Source: an uncultured Verrucomicrobiota bacterium
GTDB lineage: Bacteria; Verrucomicrobiota; Kiritimatiellia; CAIQIC01; Lenti-01
Direction of reading: 5' to 3'
DNA: 64,000 bases
Assembly: GCA_937860055.1 (NCBI GenBank)
Contig: CALMBO010000029.1
Coordinates: 1 to 64,000, forward strand
Shown in pieces: positions 50,554 through 60,043 of the stretch. A program made the position numbers and the translations under genes. Each line of letters starts with the position of its first letter. Position 1 is the stretch's first letter. The notes below the pieces were generated by a model that saw only the letters and a program-made list of their open reading frames with translations, was not told where the DNA came from and did not search any database.

Positions 50554-51555
50554 GTGAACAGCGCTCCGTCCATCCTGACCAACATGGCGTTCCTCCAAAG
50601 CCGGACCTGGCGCGAGGCGGTCGCGACCATCTGCCGGGAGGACGAATCGCCGGACGACTTGTGCCCGTTCCAACAGGCCTTCCGCCTGCTGCGCCGGCGC
50701 AAGGATTTCGACGTGGTGGTCACGCTGGGCGCCCGCCCCTCCCTCGTCTATGGTTTGCTCTGCGGCATCCTGCGCCTTCCCTCCAGGCAGGTCATGACAG
50801 AGGTTTTTTTGGATTTTTCCCGGCCCCGTTCCATGGCGTGGAGAATCAAGACCGCCTTGTTCCGGTGGATTTCCCGCCGCTCGTTCGGCATCTTGACCAA
50901 CAGCTCCGCCGAGGTGGGGCTGATTGCCCGGCGCTTCGCCATCCCGGAGGGCAAATTGCGGTTCGTTCCCATGTACACGACCATCCAGGACCCCAGCCTG
51001 AGGCCGGGAAACGACGGAACCGTGGTGTCCATCGGACGGACGCTGCGGGATCTGGACACGTTGATCGAGGCGGCGCGGCACATCCGGGCTCCGGTCGTCA
51101 TCGTGGCGGGACGGCGCGACCGGATGCCGGCCGCCCTCCCGTCCAATGTGCAGGTTCTTCGCGAAATTTCGCTCAAGAAAAGCCACGAGTTGCTTTCCCG
51201 CTCGGCGGTGGCGGCGGCGCCCTTGCTGCCGGCGGAGCGGTCCACCGGACAGGTCTTCGTCTTCGAAGCCATGGCCATGGGAAAACCCGTGGTGGCCACC
51301 CGGAGCCTCGGCACCATCGACTATGTCCGCGACGGTGAAAACGGCCTGCTGGTCGAAGCCGGCGACGCCCCCGGGCTGGCCAGCGCCGTCAACCGTCTCC
51401 TCGAGGATTCCGCGCTGGCCCGGCGCCTCGCTTCCGCCGCCGTGGCCGATTGCCGCAGCGAATGGAATGCCGAAACCCACGCCACCCGTAAAATCGCCGC
51501 CATCCAGTCGCTTTGGGCGGCGGGAAAACCCACCCTGCGGGATGCCCCTCCGTGA
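50554..51555 (+). CDS. Glycosyltransferase family 4
   Basis: A 333-aa GT-B enzyme with a short N-terminal domain and a normal C-terminal donor domain: VVSIGRTLRDLDTLIEAARHI, APLLPAERSTGQVFVFEAMAMGKPVVATRSLG (the E-x7-E-type motif) and DGENGLLVEAGDAPGLASAV. The start is uncertain. GTG 50554 has a TTGTTT box 38 bp upstream and no Shine-Dalgarno (leaderless pattern) and includes the first beta-strand SAPSILTNM; ATG 50584 is the alternative. It overlaps the next gene by four bases (GTGA), so the two are coupled. The sugar is unknown, but the dTDP-Fuc4NAc genes just upstream make that donor a candidate. Confidence 0.8.
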   Translation: MNSAPSILTNMAFLQSRTWREAVATICREDESPDDLCPFQQAFRLLRRRKDFDVVVTLGARPSLVYGLLCGILRLPSRQVMTEVFLDFSRPRSMAWRIKTALFRWISRRSFGILTNSSAEVGLIARRFAIPEGKLRFVPMYTTIQDPSLRPGNDGTVVSIGRTLRDLDTLIEAARHIRAPVVIVAGRRDRMPAALPSNVQVLREISLKKSHELLSRSAVAAAPLLPAERSTGQVFVFEAMAMGKPVVATRSLGTIDYVRDGENGLLVEAGDAPGLASAVNRLLEDSALARRLASAAVADCRSEWNAETHATRKIAAIQSLWAAGKPTLRDAPP

Positions 51556-53534
51556 TCGCTCTCCACCGATTTTCCCGCCGATTCGCGACGTGGCTCCAGG
51601 TCTGCGGCTTGTTCTTCATCGGAGGCGGTTTGGCCTTGGCGTGGGGAGCGGCCGCATGGAATTTCGCCGGCCATGCCTCGTCATCCAATTCCATCTGGTT
51701 GGGCGCCGCGGCCTATCTGGCGTTGGCGGGCGCAGGGTTGGCCGGATTGAGGCGGATCCATCGCCGGTTCGGCCCCCGGGCATTCCTTTGGACCGCCATG
51801 GCCGCCGCCATGCTGATCCAGGCGGCGGCCATCCTGGCCTCCGACCGGCAATGGGAATGGACAGGCGACGCCCGCATTTTTTCCCACTATCTGGACCGCT
51901 TGTCCGAGAATGGCTACTCGCCGCAAACCCTCGGGGAACTGAGCCGAAACTACGACTATCCCATCTGGACGCGGCGGGCCCTGCCCTTCCACTACCTCCT
52001 CCGCGTGTCGGCCGGCGACCATTTCGTCCGTGCCGTCCAGTTCTTCCAGGCGCTGCTGATCTCCCTTTCCCTGCCGCTCGCCTGGCGGATGGCGCGCCTC
52101 CTGTTCGGCAAGCGGGTGGCCTTCTGGGCGACCAGCCTTCAATTCCTCATGCCGTTCCGCTGGTTCATCTGCCTGGACCTCAACCATTACATCTCCGGCG
52201 GATTCTATTTCTTGTCCGCTCTCTGGGTGCTGGTCGAATGGTCGCGGACGGATCGCCGCCGGCTCGGTTCCTGGGGCCTGGCCCTTTGCGCCGCGGCGTT
52301 GTTCCCCTTGATGCGGCTGGAAGGCGGCATCGACCAGATCTATCTCGCCGCCGCCGCCGGCATCATCCTGTTATGTTGGACCGGCGGCACCTGGACCGCC
52401 CGGCAATCGGCACAGGCAGGCCTCGCCTGGATCGCGGCCCCGTTCCTGGTCTCCGCCCTTCTCCTGCCTCCCCTTTCCTCCCGCATCGATGAAGCGAATC
52501 GGCATCGGCTGTCCAGCGGAACGATCGCCTTCATGGCGCGGGGCTGGATGCCCGAAACCGGCGGGGAATATTCCGCCACCTATGAGCAAATCGATTGGCT
52601 GACGCCGGCCGGCCGCAAGGAATCGGTGCAGGCCTCCCTCCTGGCCTCGCAAGCCTTCTACAATCCACGCCCGTTGCTTTTCCGCCTCCTCCCGGTGAAA
52701 TGGGCGAAATACTTCCTGCTGGGCTACGCCTCCGGCGCCGAGGAAATGCTGGTCCACAACGGCGCGGAAAGGGCGGCGCTCCTGGCCAAGGGCGCGCGGA
52801 TCGCCTATCTGCTGGCGGCGCTTCCCTGCATGCTTTGGGGCGCCCTGCTCTGCCTTCCGCTTTTGCGCAAGGCCAACCGGCTCTGCTGGACGCTGCCAGG
52901 CCTCCTCTTCTGCGCCTCCACCGCGCTGGTCGGCGAAACCTCGCCGCGCTATTCCATCTACATCCAGCCGTTCCTGTTCATGCTGGGAGCGCTGCCGCTG
53001 GCTTGGAGCGCCGGGCGGCGCAGGGTCCTCGCCCGCGCGGCCGGACGCCCCGGCCTGTGGGCCTTGGCGTCCGGTCTGGCTCTCTTCTTCTTCGCCGCGG
53101 CCCTTCTCCACGCCGCACGGCCATGGCTGCGCCCGCAATCGGTCCTGGACATGCGGTCCTGGACTTTGGCATCCGGGACGCAGGCCGGCAACATCCCCTC
53201 CACCCTCGCTCCGCTCGAAATCCATTTGATGCCACAGGTGTCGCCGGACAAAACCGACTGGGGAACGCTGCAGCTTCCCGCGGCCCCCGACACGCCCGGA
53301 ACCCTTTCGTTCTATGCCTTGCCAGCGGGGGTTTCCGTTGGAAGCCTGCAAGGAACGCTCCTCGTCGCGGAATACGCCTTCCCCGGCGGAACGCGAACGC
53401 AGACCCATTCCCTGCCCGCCCGCATCCAGCTGGAATATTCCCCCTCCTCGACGGGCTCGCTGCGGCTGTGGTCGCCCGCGGCGGCAACCTTCCCCCTAAG
53501 CATTGGATATGCCACCTGCGAGGCGGCGGAGTAA
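51552..53534 (+). CDS. Large GT-C-type membrane glycosyltransferase
   Basis: A 660-aa protein with about ten to twelve hydrophobic segments (first at about residues 15-40) and a periplasmic C-terminal beta-rich region of about 130 aa. The first large loop carries WTGDARIFSHYLDRL, the acidic site expected of GT-C enzymes, and FRWFICLDLNHYISGGFY lies later in the membrane part. It starts at GTG with GTGA overlap to the GT4 gene; the track ATG at 51513 lies within the GT4 gene. It is the last gene of the block that starts at 47648. A polyprenyl-phosphate sugar made by the GtrB-like enzyme could be its donor. Confidence 0.75.
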   Translation: MIALHRFSRRFATWLQVCGLFFIGGGLALAWGAAAWNFAGHASSSNSIWLGAAAYLALAGAGLAGLRRIHRRFGPRAFLWTAMAAAMLIQAAAILASDRQWEWTGDARIFSHYLDRLSENGYSPQTLGELSRNYDYPIWTRRALPFHYLLRVSAGDHFVRAVQFFQALLISLSLPLAWRMARLLFGKRVAFWATSLQFLMPFRWFICLDLNHYISGGFYFLSALWVLVEWSRTDRRRLGSWGLALCAAALFPLMRLEGGIDQIYLAAAAGIILLCWTGGTWTARQSAQAGLAWIAAPFLVSALLLPPLSSRIDEANRHRLSSGTIAFMARGWMPETGGEYSATYEQIDWLTPAGRKESVQASLLASQAFYNPRPLLFRLLPVKWAKYFLLGYASGAEEMLVHNGAERAALLAKGARIAYLLAALPCMLWGALLCLPLLRKANRLCWTLPGLLFCASTALVGETSPRYSIYIQPFLFMLGALPLAWSAGRRRVLARAAGRPGLWALASGLALFFFAAALLHAARPWLRPQSVLDMRSWTLASGTQAGNIPSTLAPLEIHLMPQVSPDKTDWGTLQLPAAPDTPGTLSFYALPAGVSVGSLQGTLLVAEYAFPGGTRTQTHSLPARIQLEYSPSSTGSLRLWSPAAATFPLSIGYATCEAAE

Positions 53535-53676
53535 GCGCCCGCTTCTCCGGAATCGCCTCGCCGATTTCTTCTGTTGCCCATCCGGCTTTGATTCGGCTAG
53601 GATTGGAAATTCGATGTGACAGCAAATGGAGCTTCCGCCGGATCGGGGCTTCGCAGATTGGAAAGGAAAACGTCCG

Positions 53677-54549
53677 ATGGAACAGATCAAACTCGGCCTG
53701 CCCAAGGGCAGCCTGCAGGAAAGCACGTTCGCGCTGATGAAGAAAGCCGGATGGAACTTCAAGGTCAGCTCCCGTTCCTATGTGCCCTCGGTGGACGACC
53801 CTTCCATCGCGGCGCGGCTCATCCGCCCGCAGGAAATCGCCCGCTATGTCGAACTGGGGCTCCTCGATGCCGGCCTCACCGGCTATGACTGGATCTACGA
53901 AAACGGCGCCGATGTCGTGGAAGTCGCCGAACTCTGCTACTCCAAGGCGACGAGCAATCCCGTCCGCTGGGTCGTCGCCGTCCCCAACGATTCCCCCATC
54001 CAGGGCGTCAAGGATCTCCAGGGCAAGCGCATCGCCACCGAAGCCGTCGGCCTCACCAAGCGTTATCTCGCCGACCACGGCGTCACCGCCGAGATCGAAT
54101 TCTCCTGGGGCGCCACCGAGGTCAAGGCCCCCGAGCTTGTCGATGCCATCGTCGAGCTCACGGAAACCGGCTCCTCCCTGCGCGCCAACCAGCTGCGCAT
54201 CGTGGATACCGTCCTGACTTCCACGACCCGCCTCATCGCCAACAAGGACACCTGGGCCGATGCCGAAAAGCGGGCCAAGATCGAGCAGATGGCCCTCCTG
54301 CTCTGCGGCGCCCTCAACGCCGAGAACAAGGTGCTGATCAAGATGAACTCCAAGAAGGGAGATGTCGCCGCCATCTGCAGCGTGCTGCCCGCGCTGCACG
54401 CCCCCACCGTCAATCCCCTCGGCGACCCCAGCTGGGTCGCCATCGAGACCGTCGTGGACGAGTCCATCGTCCGCGAAATCATCCCCCAGCTCAAGACCGC
54501 CGGCGCCTCAGGCATTATTGAACTTGCATTGAACAAGGTTGTGCCGTAA
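53677..54549 (+). CDS. hisG: ATP phosphoribosyltransferase, long form
   Basis: A 290-aa enzyme for the first committed step of histidine synthesis. The catalytic domains (about 1-215) have [29 protein letters not shown], the [11 protein letters not shown] region and the PRPP loop [14 protein letters not shown]. The C-terminal about 75 aa ([16 protein letters not shown] onward) form the ACT-like histidine-binding regulatory domain, so this is the HisZ-independent long form with feedback inhibition. Start ATG 53677 has AAGGA about nine bases upstream. The track ATG 53626 adds 17 residues and lies 38 bp after a TTGATT box, so a leaderless longer form cannot be excluded. No other his biosynthetic gene adjoins it except the PHP phosphatase 6 kb away. 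Confidence 0.94.
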   Translation: MEQIKLGLPKGSLQESTFALMKKAGWNFKVSSRSYVPSVDDPSIAARLIRPQEIARYVELGLLDAGLTGYDWIYENGADVVEVAELCYSKATSNPVRWVVAVPNDSPIQGVKDLQGKRIATEAVGLTKRYLADHGVTAEIEFSWGATEVKAPELVDAIVELTETGSSLRANQLRIVDTVLTSTTRLIANKDTWADAEKRAKIEQMALLLCGALNAENKVLIKMNSKKGDVAAICSVLPALHAPTVNPLGDPSWVAIETVVDESIVREIIPQLKTAGASGIIELALNKVVP

Positions 54550-54585
54550 AACCGTCCGGCATCGTTATATCAGGAGGAAACAAGC

Positions 54586-54675
54586 ATGGGTTCCGTCAAA
54601 AAGAAACGCCGCTTGAAGATGGCCAAGCACAAACGCCGCAAACGTCTGCGCGCGGACCGTCACAAGAAGAAATAA
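54586..54675 (+). CDS. AURKAIP1/COX24-domain small ribosomal protein (bS22-like), 29 aa
   Basis: A tiny gene too short for the ORF track: MGSVKKKRRLKMAKHKRRK then RLRADRHKKK. It has a near-perfect AGGAGG (54572-54577) eight bases upstream. The composition (more than half Lys/Arg) and the MGSVxKKRRxxMAKxKxRK pattern match the COX24/AURKAIP1 family: mitochondrial mS38 and the mycobacterial small-subunit protein bS22, which bind the 30S subunit. It lies 36 bp after hisG and 26 bp before the TPR lipoprotein. Pattern and ribosome-binding site make chance unlikely. Confidence 0.88.
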   Translation: MGSVKKKRRLKMAKHKRRKRLRADRHKKK

Positions 54676-54701
54676 GGGGATTCGCCCGTCACGGGCGTGC
54701 C

Positions 54702-56618
54702 ATGCGCGGCTCTCACCAATGGCGGCTTGCGCTCGGCCTGGTTCTCTTCGGCGTCGCGGCCGGTTGCCGCTCGCTGCCTAGCCCTCCGTCTTTGCTGGAC
54801 GGGGGGCTTGTTTCGTCTCCCTCCCTCCTCTCGCCCGGCCAGGAACGGCAGGCGCAGGCCCATGCCTTCTACTCGATCGGCATCCACCACGAACTGGCCG
54901 ACGAATACGCCCCCGCCTTCGAGGCCTACCGGAAGGCCGCCGAGCTCGATCCCGGCAACGAACGCCTCGTCCTGCGCATGGCCTCCACCCTCGTCCTCCA
55001 GCGCAAGACCGAGGACGCCCTCCGCGTGGTCGAGGATTTCCTCCAGCGCAATCCCGCCTCCGAAAGCGCCCTCCTCTGGCTCGCCACCTTCTACGGCAGC
55101 ACCGGCGACCAGGCCCGCGTCGTCGACCTCTTCCGGCAGATGACGCGCCGCTTCCCGGCCAAACCCCTTGGCTGGCTGCAGCTCGCCGCCGCCACCGGAC
55201 GCTCCGGCGATACCAACTCCGTCGAAAAAATCCTCCAGGAAGGCCTCGCCAAGGCCCAGCCGCCCACCGCCCTCCGCCAGGAACTCGTCCGCCTCCAGTT
55301 CGGACGCATGGAGGCGGCGGAAAACGACGAGGCCCTGCGCGCCGCCCGGCGGGAGGCCATCGCCCTTCTCCGGCAGATCTCCGACGAACTCCCCGGCGAC
55401 AGCGACACCCTCTATAGCCTCGGCGACCTGCTCGTGAAGGACGAACAGTTCGAGGAAGCCATCCGCATCTACGAGAGGATCGAGCGCCTCCAGCCCGACG
55501 ACCTGCAGGTCAAGCCGCGCCTCGCCAAGGCCTTCCTCGCCATGGACGACCAGCCCAAGGCCATCGCAGTCCTCGAAAAACTGGCCCGGAACCAGAAGGG
55601 CCCCTCCAATGTCCATTATTACCTCGCCGAGCTCTATCTGCAGGCCGGCGATTCCACCAATGCCATCACCCATTTCCGTGTCGCCGCCGAAAATTCGCCC
55701 GGCGACCCCTCCCCCTGGCTCAAGCTCGCCGCCCTCCAGGCCGAGGAAGATGCCGACCAGGCCGTCGCCACCCTCTCCGGGGCGCTCGAAAAAATGCCCG
55801 GCAATCCCAAGCTCCTCGAAGTTTTCGGCCTCGTGCGCCTGCAGCAGAAGCGCTACGGCGAGGCCGCCGAGCTCATGCAGCGCGCCTACGATTCCGCCAC
55901 CCAGAAGGATCCCGAGGCCGTTCTTTCCCATCTTTTCTTCTACAACTACGCCGTGATCTGCACCCATCTGCGGCGCTCCCAAGACGCCGCCCGCTGGCTC
56001 GGGCGCGGCATCGACCAGGAACCCGCCCTGCTGGACCTCTACATGCAGCGCACCATGACGGGCACCACCACCTTCCGCCGCAACGCCGCCAGCGTCCTCC
56101 GCGCGCTGGCCGAACAGCCCAGCACCGAGTCCGCCGCCGTCCACGCCGCCCTGGCCACCCTCTACCTCTCCCAGGAGAAGAACGGCCGCGCCATCCTCGA
56201 GTTCGAGGCCGCCATCGACATCGTCCGGAAAGAGCCCCTGCAGGCGGCCATCCTCACCCCCCGCTTCTATTTCTGGTTCGGCGTCGCCCTCGACCAGGAC
56301 AAGCAAGCCGACCGCGCCGTCGAGATGTTCGAAACCAGCATCGAACTCGATCCGCAATACGCCGACGCCCTCAACTACCTCGCCTACCTCTGGGCCAGCC
56401 GGGGCATCCGCCTCGATGAAGCCCTCCGCCACATCCAGGCCGCCCTGGCCATCGACCCCGGAAACGCCGCCTACCTCGACACCCTCGGCTGGATCTACTA
56501 CCAGCAGGGAAGCTACGCCGACGCCCTCAAGTTCCTCCAGCAGGCCGACACCCTTCGCCCCGACGACCCCGAAATCCGCGAGCACATCGAAAAGGCCCGG
56601 GAAAAGCTCGCGCCCTGA
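54702..56618 (+). CDS. TPR-repeat lipoprotein
   Basis: A 638-aa exported lipoprotein. The signal peptide WRLALGLVLFGVAAGC ends in a lipobox with the lipid-accepting Cys at about residue 22. The rest consists of about twelve or more tetratricopeptide repeats; clear examples are APAFEAYRKAAELDPGN, ALLWLATFYGSTGDQ, EEAIRIYERIERLQPDD, ALRHIQAALAIDPGN and ALKFLQQADTLRPDDPE. It would sit in the periplasm, anchored to a membrane, as a protein-protein scaffold; no partner can be named. Proteins like this occur with secretion and outer-membrane assembly systems. No Shine-Dalgarno is strong, but it follows the small ribosomal gene closely and may be co-transcribed. Confidence 0.92.
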   Translation: MRGSHQWRLALGLVLFGVAAGCRSLPSPPSLLDGGLVSSPSLLSPGQERQAQAHAFYSIGIHHELADEYAPAFEAYRKAAELDPGNERLVLRMASTLVLQRKTEDALRVVEDFLQRNPASESALLWLATFYGSTGDQARVVDLFRQMTRRFPAKPLGWLQLAAATGRSGDTNSVEKILQEGLAKAQPPTALRQELVRLQFGRMEAAENDEALRAARREAIALLRQISDELPGDSDTLYSLGDLLVKDEQFEEAIRIYERIERLQPDDLQVKPRLAKAFLAMDDQPKAIAVLEKLARNQKGPSNVHYYLAELYLQAGDSTNAITHFRVAAENSPGDPSPWLKLAALQAEEDADQAVATLSGALEKMPGNPKLLEVFGLVRLQQKRYGEAAELMQRAYDSATQKDPEAVLSHLFFYNYAVICTHLRRSQDAARWLGRGIDQEPALLDLYMQRTMTGTTTFRRNAASVLRALAEQPSTESAAVHAALATLYLSQEKNGRAILEFEAAIDIVRKEPLQAAILTPRFYFWFGVALDQDKQADRAVEMFETSIELDPQYADALNYLAYLWASRGIRLDEALRHIQAALAIDPGNAAYLDTLGWIYYQQGSYADALKFLQQADTLRPDDPEIREHIEKAREKLAP

Positions 56619-56700
56619 TTCCGCCTCCCCCCCGCCCCTCCATCCCCCTGCGCGGCGGAAAGGCGCCGGAAGAGGAAACTCTCCGCCCATCCGGCGGCCG

Positions 56701-57624
56701 CTAGGCCCTCGGCCGCATTCCATCCTTGCGCATCGGCTCGATATGGATGGAAACGAACGTCGATGGCCCGAACCGCTCGCGGATACGCGCCTCCAGCAGG
56801 GAGGCGATGTCATGGGCTTCCTGCACATGCAGGTCGGGGTCGACGCGGATGTGGAGGTCCACTGCGATGTCGTGTCCGATGCGCCGCGTCCGCAGGTTGT
56901 GGGGATCGCCCACCCCTGGAATGCCCGCCGCCATCGCGATGATCTCATCCTCCTCCGCATCGTCCAACGAGCTCTCGACCAACTCCTTGACGCTGCCCGA
57001 CGAGATTTCGATGGCCACCTTGATGATGAACAGGCTGACGACGATGGCCGCCAGGGGATCCAAAATATGCCATTTTTCGCCCAGCAGGATGGCCCCGCCA
57101 ATGCCCAGCATCGTGCCGATCGAGGAAAAGGCGTCGGAACGGTGGTGCCAGGCGTTCGCAACCACCGCCTGGCTTTCGATCTTCTTTCCGACCTTCACCG
57201 TGTAGCGGTACAGCCATTCCTTGGCGACAATGGAAACCACCGCGGCCACCAGCGCGACATAGCCCGGAGCCGGCATGTGTTCGCCCTTGACGACGCTGGC
57301 CCAGATCTTGCACGCCCCGCCCCAGAAGATTCCGGCGCCGACCAGCAGGAGGGCGATGCCGATGATGGCCGTCGCCAGCGTTTCGTACTTGCCGTGGCCG
57401 TAGTCGTGGTCCTTGTCGATGGGCTTGCCCACGATCCGGAAACTGGCCAGCACGACGATATCCGTCGCAAAATCGGAAAGCGAGTGGACGGCATCCGCGA
57501 TCATGGCGCCGCTGTGGCCGATGATGCCCGCCGCCAGTTTTCCGGCGGTCAATACCAGGTTCGCAAAGAATCCGACCCAGGTGACCCGGTTCGCGGATGC
57601 GGTTCTTTCGTTCATTTCCGTCAT
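56701..57624 (-). CDS. Cation diffusion facilitator (CDF) transporter
   Basis: A 307-aa divalent-cation:proton antiporter. The six-TM core has paired metal motifs HSLSDFATD (TM2) and HHRSDAFSS (TM5), plus DHDYGHGKYETLA between TM2 and TM3. The cytoplasmic C-terminal dimerisation domain (about 225-300) has VDLHIRVDPDLHVQEAHDIA. It probably exports Fe2+, Mn2+ or Zn2+; location just after the Feo genes suggests iron or manganese. Start taken as ATG 57624 (GAAGG 4 nt upstream). A TTG at 57714 with GGAGGGG just upstream would add 30 residues including a hydrophobic stretch WFSLLSGIGVGILF. It lies 116 bp after the Cys-rich gene. Confidence 0.92.
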   Translation of the reverse strand: MTEMNERTASANRVTWVGFFANLVLTAGKLAAGIIGHSGAMIADAVHSLSDFATDIVVLASFRIVGKPIDKDHDYGHGKYETLATAIIGIALLLVGAGIFWGGACKIWASVVKGEHMPAPGYVALVAAVVSIVAKEWLYRYTVKVGKKIESQAVVANAWHHRSDAFSSIGTMLGIGGAILLGEKWHILDPLAAIVVSLFIIKVAIEISSGSVKELVESSLDDAEEDEIIAMAAGIPGVGDPHNLRTRRIGHDIAVDLHIRVDPDLHVQEAHDIASLLEARIRERFGPSTFVSIHIEPMRKDGMRPRA

Positions 57625-57740
57625 GCGGCCTTCGTCTTCCAACCGTCGGCAAAACCCTGCCAACTGCCTGAAGAGAATGCCGACCCCGATGCCGGAAAGC
57701 AACGAAAACCACAACGGATCCCCTCCGCTGTTCCGCCGCC

Positions 57741-57917
57741 TTATTCCTGTTTTTCCCCGCAGGTTTTCGCGAACGGACAGCCTTCGCAAGGAGCCCCGCA
57801 AGGGCCGGGCCGGTTCTTCTTCCGGCGCAGGTGGTGCCGCATGTGCAGGACCAGCCAGATCGCCGCGCCCGCCACCGCCAGACCCACCACGACCCAATCC
57901 GCCCACGACGTGTTCAT
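57741..57917 (-). CDS. FeoB-associated Cys-rich membrane protein
   Basis: A 58-aa single-TM protein (WADWVVVGLAVAGAAIWLVLHM, about residues 5-26). A basic stretch RHHLRRKKNR and a short Cys-rich tail CGAPCEGCPFAKTC follow. This is the FeoB-associated cysteine-rich type that replaces FeoC in many anaerobic or Bacteroidota/PVC genomes; it may help metal handling or FeoB stability. The start MNTSW is one base after the feoB stop. The track ORF starts 57 nt earlier inside feoB. Confidence 0.9.
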   Translation of the reverse strand: MNTSWADWVVVGLAVAGAAIWLVLHMRHHLRRKKNRPGPCGAPCEGCPFAKTCGEKQE

Positions 57918-57918
57918 T

Positions 57919-60033
57919 TCACAGCGCCCCCCGCCCCAGCCATTGGCCAAGCTGGAAAACGACGAACGTGGCAACCCACGCGATCGCCGTCATGCCCAGC
58001 AGCATCCCCGCCGCCCAGCCCCAGGATTCCGTTTCGCGCTTCGTCGCCGCGATGGTCGCCACGCACGGCGCGCTCAGCAGGCAGAAAAGCATCATCGCCA
58101 GGCCCTGCAACGGCGTGTAGTTCTTCCGCAACGCCTGCCGCAACCCCTCCGGATCCCCGTCCGGGTCTCCCAGCGAAAAGACGATGCCCATCTGCGCCAC
58201 GAACACTTCCTTCGCCGCAAATGCGCCGAGCAGCGCCGTTCCCACGCGCCAATCGAAACCCAGAGGACGGATCGCCGGCTCCAGCCATTTCCCGAGGCGC
58301 CCGATGGCCGTGATCTCCAAGGTCTCCGTTTGCCAGGCCGCCTTCAATGCGACCGCCTCTTCCGACGTGCCGGCCTGGCCGATCGCCGCCTCGTAGCGGC
58401 GGTCGAGTTCCGGAGACCGCGGGAATGTCCCCAGCGCCCAGAGCAGGATCGAGATGGCCAGGATCACGGTCCCCGCCTTCTGCAGATACATCCAGGCCCG
58501 GTCCCACATGTGGATGCCGACGGAACGCCAGGTCGGCAGGCGGTAGGGCGGCAGCTCCATCACGAACGGCGCGCTTTCCCCGCGGAACAGCGTCCCCCGC
58601 AGCACCCGCGCCACGAGCACCGCCGCAAGGATGCCGGCCATGTAGATGCCCCACAGCACCCAGCCCCGCCAGCGCGGCGCGAAAAAGGCCGGAATCAGCA
58701 GCGCGTAGATCGTCATGCGCGCGCCGCAGCTCACGAACGGCGCCACCAGGATCGTCGTGAACCGGTCGCGCCGGTGCTCCAGCGTGCGCGTGGCCAGGAT
58801 CGCCGGCACCGTGCAGCCAAGGCCGATCAGCATCGGGATGAAGCTCTTCCCGTGCAGGCCCATCTTGTGCATCACCCGGTCCATCAGGAACGCCACGCGC
58901 GCCATGTAGCCGGTGTCCTCCAGGAACGCGATCGCCAGGAACAGCAGCAGGATGTTCGGCAGGAACGAAATCACGCCCCCCACGCCGCCGATCACCCCGT
59001 CCACCACCAGCGACTGCAAAAGCGGCGTCGCGCCGTCGGGCCAGGCCGACACCAGCCAGCCCGACAAGCTTTCCAGCCCCGCCTCGATCCAGCGCATCGG
59101 CGGCTCGCCCAGCGCAAAAACCAGGTTGAACACGCCCCACATCAGGAAAACGAAGATCGGCAGCCCCCAGACGCGGTGCAGCAGGAGGTTGTCGAGGCGC
59201 AGCGTGCGCGCGCGCCGCACATGGGGCGACGACTCCTGCGTCGCCTCCGTCGCCGCGCCGAGCGCGAAACCGTAGCGCGCCTCCGCGATCTGCACATCCA
59301 GCGGCCGCCCGCCACGTTTTTCCAGCCGCGCGGTTTCGCGGGCGGCGGCCTCCCGCGCCCCCGCCGGCGCATGCGGATCCGAAAGGCCGTCCAGGAGGGC
59401 GATGGCCCGCCGCCGGGCCGATACCGCGTCGTCGCCCTCGAACTGCTCCGCCACGGCCGCGATCGAACACTCGATATCCAGGCCGTAGTTCACCCGGCTG
59501 GTGCAGGGCTGCCCCTCGGCCGCCACCCGCAGCGCCGCCGACAGCAGGGCCGCCGTGCCCTCGCCGTTGCTCCCGTTCGTCGGCACCACCGGCCCGCCCA
59601 GCAGCGTGGACATCAGCTCCAAATCGAATTTCAGCCCGTTGGCCGCAGCCTCGTCGCTCATGTTCAGCGCATACGCCACCGGCACGCCCATCTCCGCCAG
59701 CTGAGCCGTCAGATGCAGGTTGCGCTCCAGGTTCGTCGCGTCCAGCACCTGGATCACCACCCCCGCGTTCCCGGCCAGGATCTCGTCGCGCGCGATTTCC
59801 TCCTCCGGCGAAGCCGCCAGCAGGCTATACACCCCCGGCAGATCCACCAGTTCGATCTCGGCGCCGTCGCACTCGAACACCGCCGATTTCTTCTCGACGG
59901 TCACGCCGGGATAATTTCCCACGTGCTGGTGCGCGCCCGCCAGCCAGTTGAACAGGCTCGTCTTGCCGCTGTTCGGATTGCCCGCCAGCAGCACAACCCG
60001 CCTGTCCGCCTTGGATGTTCCTTTTCCCTTCAT
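57919..60033 (-). CDS. feoB: Ferrous iron transporter FeoB
   Basis: A 704-aa Fe2+ permease with a GTPase domain. N-terminal G protein: G1 GNPNSGKTSLFN (about residue 18), G2 NYPGVTVEKK, G3 DLPGVYSL, G4 NMSDEA. Then the GDI helical linker, and a membrane domain with two Gate motifs: FLEDTGYMARVAFLMDRVM with GLGCTVPAILATRTLE, and APFVSCGARMTIYALLIPAF; GAFAAKEVFVAQMG comes later. All parts are present and the length is within family range. It lies 10 bp after the DtxR-FeoA gene, so expression is probably metal-regulated by that protein. Confidence 0.97.
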   Translation of the reverse strand: MKGKGTSKADRRVVLLAGNPNSGKTSLFNWLAGAHQHVGNYPGVTVEKKSAVFECDGAEIELVDLPGVYSLLAASPEEEIARDEILAGNAGVVIQVLDATNLERNLHLTAQLAEMGVPVAYALNMSDEAAANGLKFDLELMSTLLGGPVVPTNGSNGEGTAALLSAALRVAAEGQPCTSRVNYGLDIECSIAAVAEQFEGDDAVSARRRAIALLDGLSDPHAPAGAREAAARETARLEKRGGRPLDVQIAEARYGFALGAATEATQESSPHVRRARTLRLDNLLLHRVWGLPIFVFLMWGVFNLVFALGEPPMRWIEAGLESLSGWLVSAWPDGATPLLQSLVVDGVIGGVGGVISFLPNILLLFLAIAFLEDTGYMARVAFLMDRVMHKMGLHGKSFIPMLIGLGCTVPAILATRTLEHRRDRFTTILVAPFVSCGARMTIYALLIPAFFAPRWRGWVLWGIYMAGILAAVLVARVLRGTLFRGESAPFVMELPPYRLPTWRSVGIHMWDRAWMYLQKAGTVILAISILLWALGTFPRSPELDRRYEAAIGQAGTSEEAVALKAAWQTETLEITAIGRLGKWLEPAIRPLGFDWRVGTALLGAFAAKEVFVAQMGIVFSLGDPDGDPEGLRQALRKNYTPLQGLAMMLFCLLSAPCVATIAATKRETESWGWAAGMLLGMTAIAWVATFVVFQLGQWLGRGAL

Positions 60034-60043
60034 CTGGCCCTGT

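Noticed and set aside
54660-57161. Minus-strand ORF of 833 aa
   Set aside because: Antisense to the TPR lipoprotein, made open by its codon bias; no recognisable domain.
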